Assembly: GCA_025350705.1 (NCBI GenBank) | Contig: JANXXH010000037.1 | Span: 1 to 41,103, forward strand | Direction of reading: 5' to 3' | Origin: Gallionella sp. | GTDB taxonomy: Bacteria > Pseudomonadota > Gammaproteobacteria > Burkholderiales > Gallionellaceae | DNA length: 41,103 bases | Notes under the pieces: model-generated | The model's input: only the letters and a program-made list of their open reading frames with translations | Told to the model about the DNA's origin: nothing | Databases searched by the model: none | Program-made: the position numbers and the translations under genes | Shown here: piece by piece, positions 7,553 to 17,254 of the stretch | Layout: each line of letters opens with the position of its first letter | Position numbering within the stretch: the stretch's first letter is position 1

Positions 7553-9241
7553 ATGACCAGACACAAACAGGTTCAGCAGAAATCCGAGGTGCTGTTGCAA
7601 CGCCACCAGGCATTGATGAAATCTGCACTGGAGGGTATCCACGTAATGGATATGTTGGGCAACATCGTGGAGGTCAACGATACCTTCTGTCATATGCTGG
7701 GTTACACCCCAAAAGAGATGTCACGGATGAACGTGGCTGATTGGGACGCGCAATGGTCGCGAGCAGAATTGATGGAGCGCTTCAAGAAGCTGGTTCGTTC
7801 AAACAGCGCATTGTTCGAGACCAAGCACCGCCGCAAAGACGGCACACTGCTTGATGTCGAGGTTAGCACTACTGGTGCGGAAATAGACGGGCAGTATTAC
7901 CTCTTTGCTTCAAGCCGCGACATCACCGAACGCAAACGAGCTGAGGAGGCGCTGCGCGAACAGGAAGAATTTTTTCGCATGATCGCCGAGAACGTCGACG
8001 ACTTTATCGCGGTGCTCGATCTGGAAGGACGGCGGCTCTACAATAGCCCTTCATATGCAAGATTTTTTGGCGAAACTGAAACCATTAAAGGCACCGACTC
8101 ATTCGCCGAAATACATCCGGATGACCGGGAGCGTATCAAAAGGGTATTTAACGAAACCGTACGATCCGGCATCGGCCATCGGGTGGAATTCCGGTTCGTG
8201 CTGGCGAACGGCAGTATCCGCCACATGGAGTCTGTCAGCGGGCTGATCAAAAATAGTCAGGGCAAGGCATTGCGAGTGGTCGTCGTGTCCCGCGACATCA
8301 CCGAGCACAAGCGGGTTGAGGAAGAACTTCGCATCGCCGCGATCGCTTTCGAGACACAGGAAGGCATTATGGTCACCGATGCCCAAAGCGTGATTCTGCG
8401 AGTCAACCGCGCCTTCACCGGGATCACCGGCTACTCAGCAGAGGAAGTCGTGGGCAAGAAACCACGCCTGCTCCAATCGGGCCGCCACGATGCGGCCTAC
8501 TACGCCATGATGTGGGATAGCCTGCTGCGCACCGGTGGATGGCAAGGCGAAATCTGGAACCGGCGCAAGAACGGTGAAGTGTATCCGGATTACCACACCA
8601 TCACCGCTGTAAAGGGAGACAACGGAGATATCACCCACTACGTCGCCACGATGCTCGATATTACTGAGCGCAAGCGAGTGGAGGAGCAAATCCATGGCCT
8701 GGCTTTCCATGATGCTTTGACGCAATTACCCAATCGCCGCCTGCTGAAAGACCGGCTGGAACAGACTATGGCTGCCAGCAAACGCAGTGGCATATACGGT
8801 GCATTGATGTTCCTGGATATGGATAATTTCAAACCACTCAATGACGCGCATGGACATGATGTAGGCGATTTGTTGCTGGTGGAAGTTGCACACCGCGTCA
8901 ACAGCATTGTGCGTGCGATGGACACTGTCGCGCGTTTCGGCGGCGATGAGTTTATAGTGATGCTCAGTGAACTGGATGCGGACAAGGTCGAATCCGCCAC
9001 ACAAGCCCGCATCGTTGCAGAAAAGATCCTCGCCCTTCTGGCCAAACCCTATGTGCTGAAATTTCAGCGCGAGGGTATAGCGGAAAATACCGTCGAGCAC
9101 CATTGCACATCGAGTATCGGCGTGGTGGTATTCGATGGTGAAGGCAGCGCGGATGATTTTATCAAGTGGGCCGATTTGGCGATGTATCAGGCTAAAGAAG
9201 CGGGGCGCAATTCGATCCGGTTTTATGGTTCTGAAGCTTGA
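7553..9241 (+). CDS. Diguanylate cyclase with three PAS domains
   Basis: 562 residues with no transmembrane segment. Three PAS/PAC sensor domains lie at about 20-130, 140-255 and 265-385, each ending in the linker DITERK or DITEHK. A GGDEF domain follows at about 390-555. The active-site FGGDEF is intact near residue 462. RAMD lies five residues before GGDEF, which is the RxxD inhibitory site for product feedback. There is no EAL domain, so it should only make cyclic di-GMP. The ligands of the PAS domains cannot be told from sequence. Start ATG 7553 has an AGAGGGG ribosome site at normal spacing. It stands alone, so its output target is not shown by context. Its third PAS and GGDEF are clearly related to the split cyclase at 17941-19982. 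Confidence 0.95.
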   Translation: MTRHKQVQQKSEVLLQRHQALMKSALEGIHVMDMLGNIVEVNDTFCHMLGYTPKEMSRMNVADWDAQWSRAELMERFKKLVRSNSALFETKHRRKDGTLLDVEVSTTGAEIDGQYYLFASSRDITERKRAEEALREQEEFFRMIAENVDDFIAVLDLEGRRLYNSPSYARFFGETETIKGTDSFAEIHPDDRERIKRVFNETVRSGIGHRVEFRFVLANGSIRHMESVSGLIKNSQGKALRVVVVSRDITEHKRVEEELRIAAIAFETQEGIMVTDAQSVILRVNRAFTGITGYSAEEVVGKKPRLLQSGRHDAAYYAMMWDSLLRTGGWQGEIWNRRKNGEVYPDYHTITAVKGDNGDITHYVATMLDITERKRVEEQIHGLAFHDALTQLPNRRLLKDRLEQTMAASKRSGIYGALMFLDMDNFKPLNDAHGHDVGDLLLVEVAHRVNSIVRAMDTVARFGGDEFIVMLSELDADKVESATQARIVAEKILALLAKPYVLKFQREGIAENTVEHHCTSSIGVVVFDGEGSADDFIKWADLAMYQAKEAGRNSIRFYGSEA

Positions 9242-9297
9242 GTAATCGCTGCGAGGAAAATTGAACGATACCTGCGGGTCGGTAGCAGACTTTTCTT

Positions 9298-10110
9298 TTA
9301 TTGTATTTCGGCTGAAAAAGGCCGTGCCGCATTCATCGACCAATCCCAGAGTTGTTGCGCCAAGTGTTGATCCAATGACAGAGATGCAGGCTGGACGGCA
9401 GCGCACTGGTCGAAATATTTGCCAGTGATGCCTTTGACCTCGGGTGATGCGGCGAGATACACCGGGGTGCGCGCGCCTTCTGCCACGGATGCCCCCGCCA
9501 TGTCGAATGCGTTGTGCAGCAATTTGGTGCCGATCACGCCGGGATGCAGGCTGTTGGATGTGAGCCACGGTGCATGCCGCGCCAGTTCGTTGGCGAACAG
9601 CACATTGGCTAGTTTGGAATTGGCGTAGGCGTGGTAGCCATCGAAATGTCGCTTGTTGTTAATGTTGTCAAAGTCGATGCGCCCGCCTGTATGGACGACT
9701 GAGCTGACCGTGACCACGCGCGGCCCGGGCGATTTTTTCAGCAGTGGCAGCAAAAGGTTGGTGAGCAAGAAATGCGCGAGGTGGTTCACCCCTAGCGTCA
9801 TCTCGAATCCATCTTTGGTAAGTCTGAGCTCGGTCATGTATACGCCGGCATTGTTGATCAGCACATCCAGTTGCGGCAGTCGCGCGGCGAGGTTTTGCGC
9901 CATGCGTGCTACAGCTGAGAGATCGGCGAGGTCGGCATGGGTCGTGTGCAGCACGGCATTGGGTGCAGAACGCTGGATCGTATCGCGTGCAAGCTGTATT
10001 TTTTCTGCGCTGCGTCCGTGCAGTATTACTTGATGCCCGCTGCAGGCGAGTATTTTTGCAGTCTCCAAGCCGATACCGTCGGTTGCGCCGGTGATCAGGA
10101 TGGTCTTCAT
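9298..10110 (-). CDS. Short-chain dehydrogenase/reductase
   Basis: 270 residues with a classical SDR layout. The nucleotide-binding TGATDGIG lies at residues 8-15, an NNAG motif near residue 86, the catalytic Ser in VTVSSVVH, and the catalytic YANSK (YxxxK). The overall pattern, including GVNHLAHFLLT and NSLHPGVIGTKL, is closest to the retinol dehydrogenase/protochlorophyllide-reductase-like branch. The substrate cannot be assigned. It lies 2 bases after the acylphosphatase gene on the same strand, so mscL, acylphosphatase and this gene may be cotranscribed. It converges with the PAS-GGDEF gene. Confidence 0.92.
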   Translation of the reverse strand: MKTILITGATDGIGLETAKILACSGHQVILHGRSAEKIQLARDTIQRSAPNAVLHTTHADLADLSAVARMAQNLAARLPQLDVLINNAGVYMTELRLTKDGFEMTLGVNHLAHFLLTNLLLPLLKKSPGPRVVTVSSVVHTGGRIDFDNINNKRHFDGYHAYANSKLANVLFANELARHAPWLTSNSLHPGVIGTKLLHNAFDMAGASVAEGARTPVYLAASPEVKGITGKYFDQCAAVQPASLSLDQHLAQQLWDWSMNAARPFSAEIQ

Positions 10111-10112
10111 GG

Positions 10113-10388
10113 TTAGCCAATAACCTCGAAGCGGGAGTAGCTGCCGCCATCCGGCGCGATGTCGACATGTGTTACTTGCGCATGTTGCGGGCCGCGATGC
10201 GCCCAGCGCACGATCGCATCCACGGCGGCGGCTTCGCCCTGCACCGCGGCTTCAACTGTGCCATCGCTGCGGTTGCGCACCCAGCCTGCGACTGCCAGAC
10301 GCTGGGCCTCACTTTGCATCGAGTCGCGAAAGAACACGCCTTGCACACGGCCATGGATCACGAGGAGTAGCGTTTTCACGAGCAACAT
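10113..10388 (-). CDS. acyP: Acylphosphatase
   Basis: 91 residues from ATG 10388, or 88 from GTG 10379. The GTG overlaps the TGA stop of mscL as GTGA, suggesting coupled translation, and it gives the more typical N-terminus (about eight residues before GRVQG). The enzyme hydrolyses acyl phosphates such as acetyl phosphate. Seen: [13 protein letters not shown] with the phosphate-binding loop and catalytic Arg, and [13 protein letters not shown] with the catalytic Asn. Small cytoplasmic protein with the family's full length. Confidence 0.94.
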   Translation of the reverse strand: MLLVKTLLLVIHGRVQGVFFRDSMQSEAQRLAVAGWVRNRSDGTVEAAVQGEAAAVDAIVRWAHRGPQHAQVTHVDIAPDGGSYSRFEVIG

Positions 10389-10792
10389 GTTTTCGTTGAA
10401 TTATTTTTCAACAGATCACGAATTTCCGTCAGCAGTACTTCTTGCGCCGGCGGTGCGGCAGGTACGGCTGCATCGGCTTTCTTCTTCATCTTGTTGATGC
10501 CTTTGATGACCATGAAAATAACCGCCGCGATGATCGTAAAGTCCACAACCGTTTGTATGAATTTGCCATAGCTGATCAATACAGCAGGCGCAGTTGCGGT
10601 TGCCCCCTGCAAAGTAAAAGATAATTTCGAGAAATCCACCCCGCCAACCAGTACGCCGATTGGGGGCATGACGACATCGGTAACCAGAGAAGAAACGATT
10701 TTCCCAAATGCGGCGCCGATAATGACACCGACGGCCATATCAACCACGTTCCCCTTGACTGCAAATTCCTTGAATTCCTGGATCATGCTCAT
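10376..10792 (-). CDS. mscL: Large-conductance mechanosensitive channel
   Basis: 138 residues, normal for MscL, the inner-membrane homopentamer that opens under osmotic downshock. The N-terminal helix [33 protein letters not shown] contains the pore-lining TM1 with its conserved Gly/Ala pattern (given here only as a region, residues 1-33). TM2 is at about 68-95 ([16 protein letters not shown]), followed by a basic KKK segment and a cytoplasmic helix. The extreme C-terminus (TKTCCS) is unusual in having two adjacent cysteines. An AAGGAG ribosome site lies 7 bases before the start. It overlaps the downstream acylphosphatase gene. Confidence 0.97.
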   Translation of the reverse strand: MSMIQEFKEFAVKGNVVDMAVGVIIGAAFGKIVSSLVTDVVMPPIGVLVGGVDFSKLSFTLQGATATAPAVLISYGKFIQTVVDFTIIAAVIFMVIKGINKMKKKADAAVPAAPPAQEVLLTEIRDLLKNNSTKTCCS

Positions 10793-10964
10793 GATTTTTC
10801 TCCTTGATGGTTATTAGTTAAGCCGCAGAATCTGACGTTAACATATGTGAGGAACATAATGAAGAGCACGCCTTGTACGCGGTTATCAATGTCGAGGCGT
10901 GGCACCTAGTTGAATGTGGCATTCATCTTGAATGGCAGGGGAATGCCATGGTATTTTGCCGTGA

Positions 10965-12746
10965 CTAGCTTGCTGGCGGAGCGACCTTGATGACTTCTTC
11001 CAGCGTCGTTGTTCCTGCTGCAATTTTCATTGCGCCGGAGATGCGCAGCGGTTTCATGCCTTCACGGTAAGCAACTTCACGGACACGTGCGATGTCGGTG
11101 GTCGGGGTGACGAGTTTGCGTATCTCGGGCGACATCATCAGGATCTCATAGATGCCGACGCGCCCCTGATAACCCGTCATGCGGCATTCGAGACAACCGA
11201 CCTCATGTTGCAACTGTGTCGGGCGGCTGGTTTTCCACGGAGCGACGAGATCGTCCCAGAATTTATTTTCTTCATCTTGCGGCGGGAGCGGTTGCTTACA
11301 ATGAGGGCACAGCGTGCGCACCAACCGCTGCGCCATGATGCCGAGCACCGTGGCGTTGATCATGAAAGGCGCGACGCCGAGATCGAGCAGGCGGGTGATG
11401 GCCGATGGCGCGTCGTTGGTGTGCAACGTGGACAGCACGAGATGGCCGGTCAGCGCGGCCTGTATCGCCATGTCGGCGGTTTCCAGATCGCGTATCTCGC
11501 CCACCATGATGATGTCCGGATCCTGACGCATCAATGCGCGCAGGCCGTCGACGAAATTGAGGTCGATGCCGCTTTGCACCTGCATCTGGTTGAACGCCGG
11601 TTCCACCATTTCGATCGGGTCTTCGATGGTGCAGACGTTGACTTCGGGCGTGGCCAGATGTTTGAGCGTGGAATACAAGGTGGTGGTCTTGCCCGAGCCG
11701 GTCGGGCCGGTGACGAGGATGATGCCGTTCGGTTGCGAGGTCATTTTGTCCCAGCGTGTGCGATCTTCGTCAGAAAAGCCGAGTTCGGAAAAATCGCGCA
11801 CCAGCACTTCCGGATCGAAAATACGCATCACCAGTTTTTCGCCGAATGCGGTCGGTAGCGTGGACAAGCGCAACTCCACTTCTTGTCCATCGGCGGCACG
11901 CGTTTTGATGCGGCCGTCCTGAGGGCGGCGTTTCTCGATCACATCCATGCGTCCGAGTAGCTTGATGCGGCTGGTCATCGCAACCATCACCGACATCGGG
12001 ATCTGATAAACCTGATGCAGCACGCCATCGATGCGGAAGCGCACCAGCCCGATGTCGCGCCTCGGTTCGACATGGATGTCCGACGCGCGCTGCTCGAAAG
12101 CATATTGCCACAACCAGTCAACGATCGTGACGATGTGCTGGTCGTTGGCATCGAATTGTTGTTTGGTCTTGCCCAGCTCGACCAATTGCTCGAACGAAGC
12201 TTGCCCGGATTTGTTTTGCTTGTTGGACTGTGCCGCATTTTTCACCGAGCGGGCCAGATTGTAGAACTCGACCAGATAGCGGCTGATGTCTTCCGGTGTG
12301 GCGACGACGCGGCGGATGTCCTTGCGCACGGTCTGTTTGAGAACATTTTCCCAGTCACGCAAAAAAGGTTCGGATGTGGCGATGACGACTTCGGTCTGAG
12401 TCATTTGCACCGGCAGGATGCCGAAACGCGAGGCATAGTCACTGGACATGATGTCGGTGACAGCTGAAAAATCGATCTTCATCGGATCGATGTGTAAATA
12501 TTCAAGACCAACGCGTTCGGCTAGCCATTCTGCCAGCGCTTCCTGATGCAAAACTTTGTTCGGTGGCAGCAGCGATTTAAGGTTTTTTCCTGCTATGACC
12601 AACAGCGGATGAACGCTGAGGCGTTGCCCTCGTCGCTCGGCAATCAATGCATCGGCCGCATCTTGGCTGACCATGCCATCGGCAACCAGCATGCCGAGAA
12701 GCTCAGGCAAAGTCAGTTTGTGTTCGTGCGTACTCATCTTCTCCAT
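10965..12746 (-). CDS. GspE/PilB-family secretion ATPase, solitary
   Basis: 593 residues. These ATPases power assembly of type II secretion pseudopili or type IV pili from the cytoplasmic side of the inner membrane. An N-terminal MshEN/T2SSE-N-type domain (about 60-170) is followed by the motor domain. ASDIHVEP and the arginine-rich segment precede Walker A GPTGSGKTTT (about residue 345), then the Asp box, Walker B DIIMVGEIRD and the His box LSTLHTND. Near the C-terminus CPHC and CLEC form the zinc tetracysteine typical of GspE/PilB. No inner-membrane platform, pilin or secretin gene lies nearby, so the system it serves is unknown. Start ATG 12746; ATG 12737 is also possible. Confidence 0.93.
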   Translation of the reverse strand: MEKMSTHEHKLTLPELLGMLVADGMVSQDAADALIAERRGQRLSVHPLLVIAGKNLKSLLPPNKVLHQEALAEWLAERVGLEYLHIDPMKIDFSAVTDIMSSDYASRFGILPVQMTQTEVVIATSEPFLRDWENVLKQTVRKDIRRVVATPEDISRYLVEFYNLARSVKNAAQSNKQNKSGQASFEQLVELGKTKQQFDANDQHIVTIVDWLWQYAFEQRASDIHVEPRRDIGLVRFRIDGVLHQVYQIPMSVMVAMTSRIKLLGRMDVIEKRRPQDGRIKTRAADGQEVELRLSTLPTAFGEKLVMRIFDPEVLVRDFSELGFSDEDRTRWDKMTSQPNGIILVTGPTGSGKTTTLYSTLKHLATPEVNVCTIEDPIEMVEPAFNQMQVQSGIDLNFVDGLRALMRQDPDIIMVGEIRDLETADMAIQAALTGHLVLSTLHTNDAPSAITRLLDLGVAPFMINATVLGIMAQRLVRTLCPHCKQPLPPQDEENKFWDDLVAPWKTSRPTQLQHEVGCLECRMTGYQGRVGIYEILMMSPEIRKLVTPTTDIARVREVAYREGMKPLRISGAMKIAAGTTTLEEVIKVAPPAS

Positions 12747-12773
12747 CCGGGGCTTTTCCAGTAGCTTTGCCAG

Positions 12774-12802
12774 ACTATACTGTTATCGTGTTACTTGCTC
12801 AA
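12774..12802 (-). promoter_or_regulatory. Sigma-70 type promoter for the GspE-like gene
   Basis: Read on the minus strand, TTGAGC (12802-12797), a 17-base spacer and TATAGT (12779-12774): four and five matches to the two consensus boxes at optimal spacing. The -10 box is 28 bases before the ATPase start. It lies in the gap after yqaA, so the ATPase gene need not depend on read-through. Confidence 0.6.
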
Positions 12803-12805
12803 CGG

Positions 12806-13225
12806 CTATGTAACAGCCAGAGCGAGCACAGCATAACGCGCACATTTTCCGATTGCCATGAACAGCGCGGCTTGCAACGGATTCAGGCGCAGCCAACCGG
12901 CAACAAGGCACAGCGCATCGCCGATCAGTGGCACCCATGCCAACATCAGTGCCGGCGTACCGTAGTGCCGCATTTTCTCAACGTGTTTGAGTTGCTGTGT
13001 CTGGACATGAGTCTGGGGCAACAGCCAGCCCATGCCGAAGGTCACCATGCCGCCCAGTGTGTTGCCGAGGGTGGCGACGAATAGTGCAGTCCGCAGCGTT
13101 TCGGGATAGGCCTTGAGCACGCCGAACAATACGGCTTCAGAACCGCCCGGCAACAGCGTGGCCGCGAGGAAGCTGGAGATGAACAGCCCCCACAGGCTGA
13201 TGTCGCTGGTGAAAAAATCTGTCAT
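12806..13225 (-). CDS. YqaA-like inner-membrane protein (DedA/SNARE-associated superfamily)
   Basis: 139 residues and mostly hydrophobic, with about three to four membrane segments. The ATLLPGGSEAVLFGVL stretch near the start, GNTLGGMVTFGMGW, and ALMLAWVPLIGDALCLVAGWLRL are the pattern of the small YqaA subgroup of the DedA/VTT superfamily. Proteins of the wider superfamily move lipids or support membrane homeostasis; the function of YqaA itself is not settled. It follows lpdA by 40 bases on the same strand. Confidence 0.85.
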   Translation of the reverse strand: MTDFFTSDISLWGLFISSFLAATLLPGGSEAVLFGVLKAYPETLRTALFVATLGNTLGGMVTFGMGWLLPQTHVQTQQLKHVEKMRHYGTPALMLAWVPLIGDALCLVAGWLRLNPLQAALFMAIGKCARYAVLALAVT

Positions 13226-13265
13226 GCGCTTTGCATATGCGGCCTCAGGGAGCGCAGCAGATTCT

Positions 13266-15041
13266 TTAGCGCTTCTTCGGCGCCATGATGTCGGTGATCG
13301 TGCCTTCTGCCATTTCAGCCGCGAAGCACAATGTTTCCGACAGTGTCGGGTGCGGATGAATAGTCAGGCCGATGTCTTCCATGTCCGCGCCCATCTCCAG
13401 TGCCAGCACCGCTTCGGCGATCAACTCGCCGGCATTCACACCGACGATGCCCGCGCCCAGAATGCGACGCGAAATCGGGTCGAGCAGCAACTTGGTCGCC
13501 CCTTCGCTACGACCTATCGATCCTGCGCGACCGGAGGCCGCCCAAGGGAACGAAGCTTTTTCGTATTCGATGTTCTGTGCCTTGGCCTGTGTTTCGGTCA
13601 GCCCCATCCATGCGACTTCGGGATCGGTGTAGGCGACGGAAGGAATGGTCAACGGTTCGAAGAACGCCTTGTGTCCGGCGATGACTTCTGCCGCCACCTT
13701 GCCTTCATGCACGGCTTTGTGTGCCAGCATCGGGTCGCCGACGACGTCGCCAATCGCAAAGATGTGCGGCATGTTGGTGCGCATTTGATTGTTTACCGGA
13801 ATGAAGCCGCGCTCGTTGACGGTCACGCCGGCGGCATCTGCGCCGATGTCGCGCCCGTTCGGACGGCGACCGACTGCCATCAGCACGCGGTCGTAGAGTT
13901 GCGGCTCGGGTGCTTGTTCGCCTTCGAAGGTGACCTTGAGTCCATCCTTCTTGGCTTCGATCTTGGTGACCTTGGTCTTCAGGTAGATCGCCTCGTAGCG
14001 TTTTGCGATACGCGTGTGCAACGGCTTGACCATGTCCTTGTCCGCACCCGGCATCAGTTGATCCATCAATTCGACCACGGAAATCTTTGCGCCCAGCGCG
14101 TCATACACGGTCGCCATTTCCAGTCCGATGATGCCGCCGCCGATGATCAGCATGCGCTTGGGTACATCCTGCAATTGCAGTGCGCCGGTGGAGTCGATGA
14201 TGCGCGGGTCGTCGTAAGGGAAGCCGGGGATGCGTGCCACGCTGGAACCTGCGGCGATGATCGCAGTATCGAAGCTGATAGTTTTATTGCCCTCCTTGGT
14301 TGCTACGGAGAGGTGATTGGGCGAAGTGAATTTCGCGGTGCCTTGCACTACCTGCACTTTGCGTTGCTTGGCCAGCATGGATAATCCGCCGGTGGATTTG
14401 GCGATGACGTTTTCCTTCCATGCGCGGATGGCATCGATATCAAATTTTGGCTTGCCAAACGTCACGCCATGTTGCGATACCTCTTCCGCTTCGGTAATAA
14501 CCTTTGAGATATGCAGCAGTGCCTTGGATGGAATGCAACCGACGTTCAGGCACACACCGCCCAGCGATGCATGCTTCTCGATCAGCACCACCTGCTTGCC
14601 CAGGTCGGCTGCGCGGAATGCGGCGGTGTAGCCGCCGGGACCCGCGCCGAGTACCATAACTTCGGCGTGGATGTCGCCTCTGGTAAAGGCTCTTGGGGCG
14701 GGAGCCGGTGCAGGCGCAGCAACGGTAGATTTGTTATTGGAAGACGCTGCTGTAATTGGCGCACTGGCTGCTGATTTCGCGGCGGGTGTGGTGACTGCTG
14801 AGCTGCTTTCCAGCGTCAGGATCACGCTGCCTTCTGAAACTTTATCACCGACCTTGACCTTGAGGTTTTTCACCATGCCGGCGACTGGGCAGGGCACTTC
14901 CATTGCGGCCTTGTCGGTTTCCAGCGTGATCAGCGATTGCTCTGCCTCGACTTTGTCACCGGCCTTTACAAATACTTCGATGACCGCAACGTCTTTAAAA
15001 TCGCCGATGTCAGGTACTTTTACTTCTATGGTTTGGCTCAT
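13266..15041 (-). CDS. lpdA: Dihydrolipoamide dehydrogenase (E3) with N-terminal lipoyl domain
   Basis: 591 residues. It is an FAD enzyme that reoxidises the dihydrolipoyl arms of 2-oxoacid dehydrogenase complexes and passes electrons to NAD. Residues 1-80 are a lipoyl domain with the attachment Lys at position 44 in [10 protein letters not shown] flexible Ala/Pro linker follows (about 82-118), then the flavoprotein: GAGPGG, redox disulfide CLNVGC, second dinucleotide site GGGIIGLE, and C-terminal IHPHPTLSE with the catalytic His. The fused lipoyl domain is typical of E3 from betaproteobacterial pyruvate dehydrogenase operons. Here aceE and aceF are not adjacent; proA is upstream. An AAGGAAG ribosome site precedes ATG 15041. 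Confidence 0.97.
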   Translation of the reverse strand: MSQTIEVKVPDIGDFKDVAVIEVFVKAGDKVEAEQSLITLETDKAAMEVPCPVAGMVKNLKVKVGDKVSEGSVILTLESSSAVTTPAAKSAASAPITAASSNNKSTVAAPAPAPAPRAFTRGDIHAEVMVLGAGPGGYTAAFRAADLGKQVVLIEKHASLGGVCLNVGCIPSKALLHISKVITEAEEVSQHGVTFGKPKFDIDAIRAWKENVIAKSTGGLSMLAKQRKVQVVQGTAKFTSPNHLSVATKEGNKTISFDTAIIAAGSSVARIPGFPYDDPRIIDSTGALQLQDVPKRMLIIGGGIIGLEMATVYDALGAKISVVELMDQLMPGADKDMVKPLHTRIAKRYEAIYLKTKVTKIEAKKDGLKVTFEGEQAPEPQLYDRVLMAVGRRPNGRDIGADAAGVTVNERGFIPVNNQMRTNMPHIFAIGDVVGDPMLAHKAVHEGKVAAEVIAGHKAFFEPLTIPSVAYTDPEVAWMGLTETQAKAQNIEYEKASFPWAASGRAGSIGRSEGATKLLLDPISRRILGAGIVGVNAGELIAEAVLALEMGADMEDIGLTIHPHPTLSETLCFAAEMAEGTITDIMAPKKR

Positions 15042-15067
15042 GTTTGATTTCTTCCTTGTGGATTAAT

Positions 15068-15091
15068 GTAGGGTGAGTACACGCACCCTAC
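15068..15091. repeat. Short palindromic element GTAGGGTG...CACCCTAC
   Basis: Perfect 8-bp arms (15068-15075 and 15084-15091) around an 8-base loop, between proA and lpdA and touching the end of proA. No T run follows on either strand, so it is not a typical terminator. The arms resemble those of the palindrome at 17216-17243 (both start GTAGGG), suggesting a dispersed REP-like family. Confidence 0.5.
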
Positions 15092-16350
15092 TAATTTCGT
15101 ATCTGCCCGTTGCCCAGCACGATATATTTCTGAGATGTCAGCCCTTCCAGGCCGACCGGTCCGCGCGCGTGGATCTTGTCGGTAGAGATGCCGATCTCCG
15201 CGCCGAGTCCGTATTCGAAGCCGTCAGCGAAACGCGTCGAGGCATTCACCATCACCGAGCTGGAATCAACCTCGCGCAAAAAGCGCATTGCCTTGGTGTA
15301 ATTCTCGGTGACGATGCAATCGGTGTGTTGTGAACCGTAGGTGCTGATGTGCACGATGGCTTCATCGATGCCGGCCACTACCCGCACCGCGAGTATCGGT
15401 GCCAGATATTCGGTGAGCCAGTCTTCTTCGGTGGCGACTTTCATCTGCTTGACCAGCACGCGCGCAGCCTCGTCGCCGCGTAACTCGACATTTTTATCGA
15501 GATAGATCTTGCCTAGCTTGGGCAAGACTTTTGCAGCAACACTTTGCGCGACCAGCAAGGTCTCCATCGCGTTACACACGCCGTAGCGGTGCGTCTTGGC
15601 GTTGTCGGCGATGCGTATGGCCTTGTCTATATCGGCTTCGTCGTCGATGTAAACATGGCATACGCCATGCAGGTGCTTGATCACCGGTATCCTGGAATCC
15701 TCGGAGATACGCTCGATCAGGCCCTTTCCGCCACGCGGCACGATCACATCCACATATTCTTTCATCGTGATCAGTTCGCCCACGGCAGCGCGATCCGCGG
15801 TGGAAATGACCTGCACTGCTGTTTCCGGCAACCCGGCTGCACGCAGTCCGGCATGCACGCAGGCCGCGATGGCCTGGTTGGAATGTATCGCTTCAGAGCC
15901 GCCGCGCAGGATAGCTGCATTGCCGGATTTTATACACAGTCCGGCTGCGTCCGCTGTGACGTTTGGGCGTGACTCGTAAATGATGCCGATCACGCCAAGC
16001 GGCACGCGCATCTTGCCGACCTGTATGCCGGAAGGGCGATAATTCAAGTCGCTGATCGCACCGATCAGATCGGGCAATTGCACGATCTGCTGCAAACCCT
16101 CGACCATGCCGCGTATGGTCTTGTCGGTCAGCGTGAGTCTGTCCACCGATGCTGCATCCAGACCTTTGGCCTTTGCATCAGCGACATCAGTGGCGTTGGC
16201 GGCGATCAATTTTGCGCTGTCGCGCAGGATGGCATCCGCGATAGCAAGCAACGCGCGGTTTTTCTTTGCAGTGTCAGCCTGCGCCATCAAGCGCGAAGCC
16301 GCGCGTGCGGCCTGACCTACGCCTTTCATGTATTCTTTGAGGTTATTCAT
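15091..16350 (-). CDS. proA: Glutamate-5-semialdehyde dehydrogenase (gamma-glutamyl phosphate reductase)
   Basis: 419 residues from ATG 16350 (MNNLKEYM), the normal length. The open frame reaches 16431, but the extra 27 residues overlap the divergent trpC start and are not family-like. It reduces gamma-glutamyl phosphate to glutamate semialdehyde with NADPH, the second step of proline synthesis. Seen: [23 protein letters not shown] (a stretch around residues 110-135), [10 protein letters not shown], the catalytic Cys in [11 protein letters not shown], and the C-terminal [17 protein letters not shown] region. proB is not in the window. The ribosome site is weak. Confidence 0.97.
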   Translation of the reverse strand: MNNLKEYMKGVGQAARAASRLMAQADTAKKNRALLAIADAILRDSAKLIAANATDVADAKAKGLDAASVDRLTLTDKTIRGMVEGLQQIVQLPDLIGAISDLNYRPSGIQVGKMRVPLGVIGIIYESRPNVTADAAGLCIKSGNAAILRGGSEAIHSNQAIAACVHAGLRAAGLPETAVQVISTADRAAVGELITMKEYVDVIVPRGGKGLIERISEDSRIPVIKHLHGVCHVYIDDEADIDKAIRIADNAKTHRYGVCNAMETLLVAQSVAAKVLPKLGKIYLDKNVELRGDEAARVLVKQMKVATEEDWLTEYLAPILAVRVVAGIDEAIVHISTYGSQHTDCIVTENYTKAMRFLREVDSSSVMVNASTRFADGFEYGLGAEIGISTDKIHARGPVGLEGLTSQKYIVLGNGQIRN

Positions 16351-16430
16351 CTCATACTTTATAAAAACGAATAGAGCGCATTTTAGCACTTGGGGTAAAA
16401 TGCGCGACTTTCTTAAATGCAGGCGCAACA

Positions 16431-17219
16431 ATGTCCGACATACTAAACAAGATACTCGCGGTAAAGGCGCAAGAGGTCGCCGCAGCTAAACCTGTCAAGC
16501 CGTTGCCGCAGCTGCGCACCGAGGCCGAGCAGGCCGCGCCTGTGCGGGACTTCACCGGCGCGATACGCGCCAGGATCGCGGCAGGCAAACCGGCGGTGAT
16601 CGCGGAGATAAAAAAGGCCAGCCCGAGCAAGGGCGTGCTGCGCGAGGATTTTCGTCCCGCCGAGATCGCCGCGAGCTATGCGCAACACGGTGCGGCCTGC
16701 TTGTCGGTGCTGACCGACGAGCAATTCTTTCAGGGCAGCGCGGAGTACTTGCGCCAGGCACGAGCAGCCTGTGCTTTGCCGGTGCTGCGCAAGGATTTCA
16801 TCGTGGACGAATACCAGATCTATCAGGCCCGTGCGATGGGGGCGGATGCGATCCTGCTGATCGCCGCTGTGCTGACTCACAAACAGATGCAGGCGTTCGA
16901 GGCGCTGGCGCACAGCTTCGGCATGGCGGTGCTGGTGGAAGTGCACAACGGAGAGGAACTGGACGCCGCGCTGCAACTTTCCACGTCGCTGATCGGGGTG
17001 AATAACCGCAATCTGCGTACCTTTGAAGTGAGTTTGCAAACCACGCTGGACTTGTTGCCGCGCATCCCCAAGGATCGCATCGTCGTCACTGAAAGCGGCA
17101 TCCTCACAGCGGCAGATGTAAAAAAGATGCTCAGCCATCAGGTGCATGTATTTCTGGTAGGCGAGGCGTTTATGCGAGCCCGTGATCCTGGGGTGGAATT
17201 GGCAAGGATATTTGCGTAG
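16431..17219 (+). CDS. trpC: Indole-3-glycerol phosphate synthase
   Basis: 262 residues and monofunctional (no fused TrpF). It closes the indole ring in tryptophan synthesis. It is a TIM barrel with the expected motifs: [13 protein letters not shown] with the catalytic Lys near the N-terminus, [25 protein letters not shown] with a second catalytic Lys, LVEVHN, GVNNRNL and VTESGI. The other trp genes (trpE/G/D usually upstream in betaproteobacteria) are not adjacent here. The stop codon lies inside a perfect palindrome (17216-17243), after which coq7 starts. Confidence 0.97.
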   Translation: MSDILNKILAVKAQEVAAAKPVKPLPQLRTEAEQAAPVRDFTGAIRARIAAGKPAVIAEIKKASPSKGVLREDFRPAEIAASYAQHGAACLSVLTDEQFFQGSAEYLRQARAACALPVLRKDFIVDEYQIYQARAMGADAILLIAAVLTHKQMQAFEALAHSFGMAVLVEVHNGEELDAALQLSTSLIGVNNRNLRTFEVSLQTTLDLLPRIPKDRIVVTESGILTAADVKKMLSHQVHVFLVGEAFMRARDPGVELARIFA

Positions 17220-17243
17220 GGGCGTGATAAATCACGCCCCTAC
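17216..17243. repeat. Perfect 13-bp-arm palindrome between trpC and coq7
   Basis: GTAGGGGCGTGAT (17216-17228), AA, ATCACGCCCCTAC (17231-17243). The trpC stop codon is inside the left arm. A GGGGGA ribosome site for coq7 follows directly. There is no T run, so it is more likely a REP-like palindromic repeat or an mRNA-stabilising hairpin than a terminator. Compare 15068-15091. Confidence 0.65.
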
Positions 17244-17254
17244 AGGGGGATGTC

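Noticed and set aside
8726-9568. 280-residue open frame on the minus strand
   Set aside because: Runs antisense to the GGDEF domain and into the SDR gene in another frame; no domain.
10793-10964. Small gene or RNA in the 172-base gap between mscL and the ATPase gene
   Set aside because: No frame with a ribosome site and no convincing hairpin or promoter pair seen.
13113-14384. 423-residue open frame on the plus strand
   Set aside because: Antisense to lpdA, which shows every expected motif; composition rich in His/Arg/Cys as in shadow frames.
17216-17243. Terminator between trpC and coq7
   Set aside because: The palindrome is perfect but has no T run on either side.
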